The notes under the pieces are model-generated. The model was given only the letters and a program-made list of their open reading frames with translations. It did no database searches and was not told where the DNA came from. A stretch of 64,000 nt of DNA from Anaerolineae bacterium. Its GTDB lineage: Bacteria; Chloroflexota; Anaerolineae; Aggregatilineales; J027. Location: positions 62,001-126,000 of the forward strand of contig WBUL01000008.1 in the NCBI GenBank assembly GCA_008933735.1. Direction: 5' to 3'. Position numbers and translations under genes: made by a program. Each line of letters begins with the position of its first letter. The first letter of the stretch is position 1. Shown here piece after piece: positions 61,397 to 64,000 of this stretch.

Positions 61397-62497
61397 TCAG
61401 TTCAGCATTTCCTGATACACCGCGACCGTCTGTGCTGCAACCTGCTCCTGGGTAAAATTCTCCTGTACACGCTGGCGGCCTTTTTCCGCCAATTGGCAGC
61501 GCAGTTCCGTATTAATCAGCAGCTTTCGGAGCTGCTGAGCCAGGTCTGCCGCATCGCCTTCCCGGAAGATCAATCCTGCTTCATCAATCACATCAGGGAT
61601 TGCGCCGCTGTCTGACCCCACGACTGCTACTTTGCTTGCCATGGCTTCGATAATGACCCGTCCAAACTGCTCTTTCCAGTTGGGCATAGTGCGTGAAGGA
61701 ATCACCAGCACGTCCAGGTCTTGAAAATATCCAGGCATTTCTACAGACGGAAGCTGTCCGGTAAATCGGATCCGGTCCTTTAAGCCCAATTTCTCCGCCT
61801 GATTTCGCAGCGTGGTTTCTTCCGGCCCTCCGCCGACGATTTGCAGTGACCACTGATATTCCTTCAGTGAGGCCAGTGCCTTCAGCAGCAAATCAATATT
61901 TTTTTCAGGCACAAGCCGTCCGACATAGCCTATTTTCAGGATATGGTTCGATTTATGGACGGGTAAAAATAACCGTGTATCGACACCAAATTGGGGGATC
62001 ACCCGCATCGGGCCCATATAACCTTTTTCGCGCCATACATCCGCTGCGCTTTGAGTCCCTGCGATGGCATAATCAATATGTTGAAACACCCATTTTTCCA
62101 TCCAGCGGAATGGCAAAGGATACTTCCGGTTGATATTTTGCCAGGTAAAAAACAAGGATTTTGCCCCGACTCGCCGGGCAGCACGCAGGGCCAGCCAGGT
62201 TGCCAGGTTATAGGGTTCTTCATCAATATGCAAAATGTCAGGTCGAAAAGCAGCAGCTTCTTTTGGAAACTCAGGGTAATAATGCAGATGAAAATGCCCG
62301 TTAAACCGAATCGGGGTGACTTGCAGTGCATAACCGGTGGTATGGACTCGTTCGAGGAAAACCTCGCCGCGTTCATCAATCCAGGAGGGCGGCACCAACA
62401 CCTTTAACTCTTTGACAGAAGGATGTTTGGCGATTTCTTCCAGCTTCCGCTGGTAAATCCCGACCAGACACGCCTTCGAAAGCATCAAGATACGCAT
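61397..62497 (-). CDS. Glycosyltransferase family 4 (GT1/GT-B)
   Basis: A 366-residue GT-B enzyme that transfers a sugar from an NDP donor to a lipid or polysaccharide acceptor. It has the N-terminal MRILMLSKACLVG, LHIDEEPYNLATWLA, the C-terminal donor domain with GYVGRLVPEKNIDLLL, IVGGGPEE and FGRVIIEAMASKVAVVGSDS (the conserved EX7E region). The ATG at 62497 has AGAGG 6 nt upstream; the longer frame begins with a TTG and is not supported. It lies 62 nt before the TIR-WD40 gene on the same strand, so they might be co-transcribed. Confidence 0.92.
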   Translation of the reverse strand: MRILMLSKACLVGIYQRKLEEIAKHPSVKELKVLVPPSWIDERGEVFLERVHTTGYALQVTPIRFNGHFHLHYYPEFPKEAAAFRPDILHIDEEPYNLATWLALRAARRVGAKSLFFTWQNINRKYPLPFRWMEKWVFQHIDYAIAGTQSAADVWREKGYMGPMRVIPQFGVDTRLFLPVHKSNHILKIGYVGRLVPEKNIDLLLKALASLKEYQWSLQIVGGGPEETTLRNQAEKLGLKDRIRFTGQLPSVEMPGYFQDLDVLVIPSRTMPNWKEQFGRVIIEAMASKVAVVGSDSGAIPDVIDEAGLIFREGDAADLAQQLRKLLINTELRCQLAEKGRQRVQENFTQEQVAAQTVAVYQEMLN

Positions 62498-62624
62498 CAG
62501 AAACCTCTGAGAGAACCTCTTAAGGATAATCGCAGTCAAGCAGCGAAAAAAGGATTAAATGTGGTCAGGGGTTGGAATTTCTGGGTATGATTTCGTTGAA
62601 GAAAATTTTCAAAGGACAGGCGTC

Positions 62625-64000
62625 ATGACCTTACCTCCTCGCAGCGCTGTAGTGCACGAACATACATGGAATCGGGAAAGTGTTTTCGCTACGCCAGATG
62701 GCTGGCAGAAAGAGTTAGAAGCGGTAAAAGGTGTGCTGGCCGAAGTCAAAAAATATCCTGGTCATCTGGGGGACAGCCCGGATGTTCTGGCCGACTGGTT
62801 GGAACTGGTTCACGAAACCGAGAACCGAGTGACAGTGCTCTACCTCTACGCCACAATGGAACAAAGCGTTGACACCACTAATCAGGATGCTGCTGCCATG
62901 ATGAGCCAGGTTCGCAGTTTACAGGGTGAGGCTCAGGCCGCGAGCGCGTTTGCTGAGCCGGAAATCCTCTCCCTCCGAAGGGAAAAACTGGACGGATGGA
63001 TGAAACAGCATAAACGGTTGGCATTGTATGCTCATTATTTTGATGACCTGTTCCGGCTGGAAAAATACACCCGCTCTGGCGAAGTTGAAGCAGTTTTAGG
63101 TCTGCTGGCAGACCCATTTGGCAATGTAACGACCACTTACGGCCTGCTCAATAACGCGGATTTGCCGTTCGAAGCTGCCCGTACTGGCAGTGATGAAGAA
63201 TTACCCGTTGCTCAAAGTACTATTACAACGCTCATGTCGAATCCTGATCGTGAAATCCGCCGTACCAGTTACGAGCATTACAACCAGGGGTATTTAACTT
63301 TCAAAAATACTTTCGCCAGCCTTCTAGCTACCTCCGTCAAGCAGGATGTGTTTATGGCAAAAGTGCGGGGTTTCGATTCAGCGCTGGAGGCCAGCCTCTA
63401 CCAGAATAATATTCCGCGCAGCGTGTATGATAATCTGATTGAAACCTACAAGAACAATCTCCCGACCTGGCATCGGTATTGGCGGGTACGCCGCAAAGCA
63501 CTTGGCTATGACACGCTGCGGCCTTACGATTTTTGGGCACCCCTGACCAATCAACCTCATGTAACTTTTGAGCAGGCGGTCAACTGGATTTCCGAGGGGA
63601 TGCAGCCCCTTGGGGAAGCTTATGTCTCGGCAGTACGGAAAGGCTGTTTAGAGGATCGCTGGGTTGATATTTACCCCAATCAGGGCAAGCGGGCGGGTGC
63701 TTTTTCCTTTGGAGCACATGGTACCCACCCCTTTATCTTCATGAGTTTTGCGAATACGCTTCAATCCATGAGCACCCTGGCACATGAACTCGGCCATTCA
63801 ATGCATTCTTATCTCAGCCGTCAGCACCAGCCGATTGTCTACGGGCGGTATACCCTGTTCGCTGCTGAAGTTGCCTCGAATTTCAACCAGGCAATGACCC
63901 GTGCTTATCTGCTTCAACACAACCCGGACCCCCAATTCCAGATTGCGGTTATTGAAGAAGCTATGTCAAACTTCCTGCGCTACTTTTTTATTATGCCCAC
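62625..64000 (+). CDS. pepF: Oligoendopeptidase F (M3 family), 3' end outside window
   Basis: Cytoplasmic zinc metallopeptidase cutting peptides of roughly 7-17 residues in the families studied. The visible 458 residues begin MTLPPRSAVVHEHTWN and include a long helical part, then AGAFSFGAHGTHPFIFM and the zinc motif TLAHELGHSMHSYLS (HELGH at 387-391), with the third ligand Glu in AAEVASNFNQAM. AAAGGA lies 8 nt before the ATG. The reading frame is open to the window edge; the last quarter of the protein (about 140 residues by family length) is missing. Confidence 0.94.
   Translation, partial: MTLPPRSAVVHEHTWNRESVFATPDGWQKELEAVKGVLAEVKKYPGHLGDSPDVLADWLELVHETENRVTVLYLYATMEQSVDTTNQDAAAMMSQVRSLQGEAQAASAFAEPEILSLRREKLDGWMKQHKRLALYAHYFDDLFRLEKYTRSGEVEAVLGLLADPFGNVTTTYGLLNNADLPFEAARTGSDEELPVAQSTITTLMSNPDREIRRTSYEHYNQGYLTFKNTFASLLATSVKQDVFMAKVRGFDSALEASLYQNNIPRSVYDNLIETYKNNLPTWHRYWRVRRKALGYDTLRPYDFWAPLTNQPHVTFEQAVNWISEGMQPLGEAYVSAVRKGCLEDRWVDIYPNQGKRAGAFSFGAHGTHPFIFMSFANTLQSMSTLAHELGHSMHSYLSRQHQPIVYGRYTLFAAEVASNFNQAMTRAYLLQHNPDPQFQIAVIEEAMSNFLRYFFIMP

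Overview
The window reads as a bacterial chromosome segment of moderate GC content, most likely from a member of the Chloroflexota (Anaerolineae-like). This is an inference from gene content: a dnaG-rpoD operon, a group 3b NiFe hydrogenase with PFOR, GT-C glycosyltransferases, a LuxR/MalT-type STAND regulator, a TIR-WD40 protein with PT-rich linkers and a GAP1-like protein. No rRNA or tRNA gene was seen to confirm it. Coding density is high: no gap between genes exceeds about 215 bases, so there is no large empty stretch. The first gene (penicillin-binding protein) and the last (oligoendopeptidase F) run off the window.

Layout. 1-2874 (minus): a class A PBP and a DUF4919-like protein behind a 17-bp palindrome. 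3047-8493 (plus): MOSC protein, secreted PPC-like protein, then dnaG, rpoD and a small membrane protein linked by 1-4 nt overlaps. 8476-17544 (minus): cmk, a 1057-residue GAP1-like protein with its lipoprotein, a MalT-type regulator, a ParB-like protein and an aminotransferase. 17667-20843: orphan receiver domain (plus) facing trmD and a GT39-like membrane glycosyltransferase (minus). 21048-24131: gyrB carrying a full-length in-frame intein with an HNH-like insert. 24193-28838 (minus): an NMT1/THI5-type ABC uptake system with an oversized permease. 28983-31276: mmsA, a small helical protein and a small zinc-ribbon protein. 31399-34167 (minus): pyruvate phosphate dikinase.

34364-49736 (plus) is the metabolic centrepiece. 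hypA and hypB are followed by the beta, gamma, delta and alpha subunits of a cytoplasmic group 3b NAD(P)-linked NiFe hydrogenase. A CRP-type cyclic-nucleotide-binding domain without a DNA-binding domain is wedged between beta and gamma. Then come the maturation protease, hypF, hypC, hypD and hypE, and finally pyruvate:ferredoxin oxidoreductase with a dihydroorotate-dehydrogenase-like flavoprotein. Together with PpdK this suggests fermentative pyruvate metabolism coupled to H2 and NAD(P)H balance. After this block lies a convergent intergenic region (49737-49951) that folds into a compact multi-stem structure with its own -10 box and terminator: a candidate non-coding RNA.

49952-56656 holds an acyl-CoA synthetase diverging from an acyl-CoA dehydrogenase, a methylcrotonyl-type carboxyltransferase, a biotin carboxylase and a separate biotin carrier (branched-chain acyl-CoA catabolism, with the usual MCC alpha chain split in two). 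56781-62497 (minus) holds a GT4 glycosyltransferase and a 1517-residue TIR-transmembrane-WD40 protein with 126-bp tandem repeats. 62625 to the end is pepF. The items most worth following up are the gyrB intein, the 49768-49912 RNA candidate, the TIR-WD40 protein, the GAP1-like operon and the cyclic-nucleotide sensor inside the hydrogenase operon.
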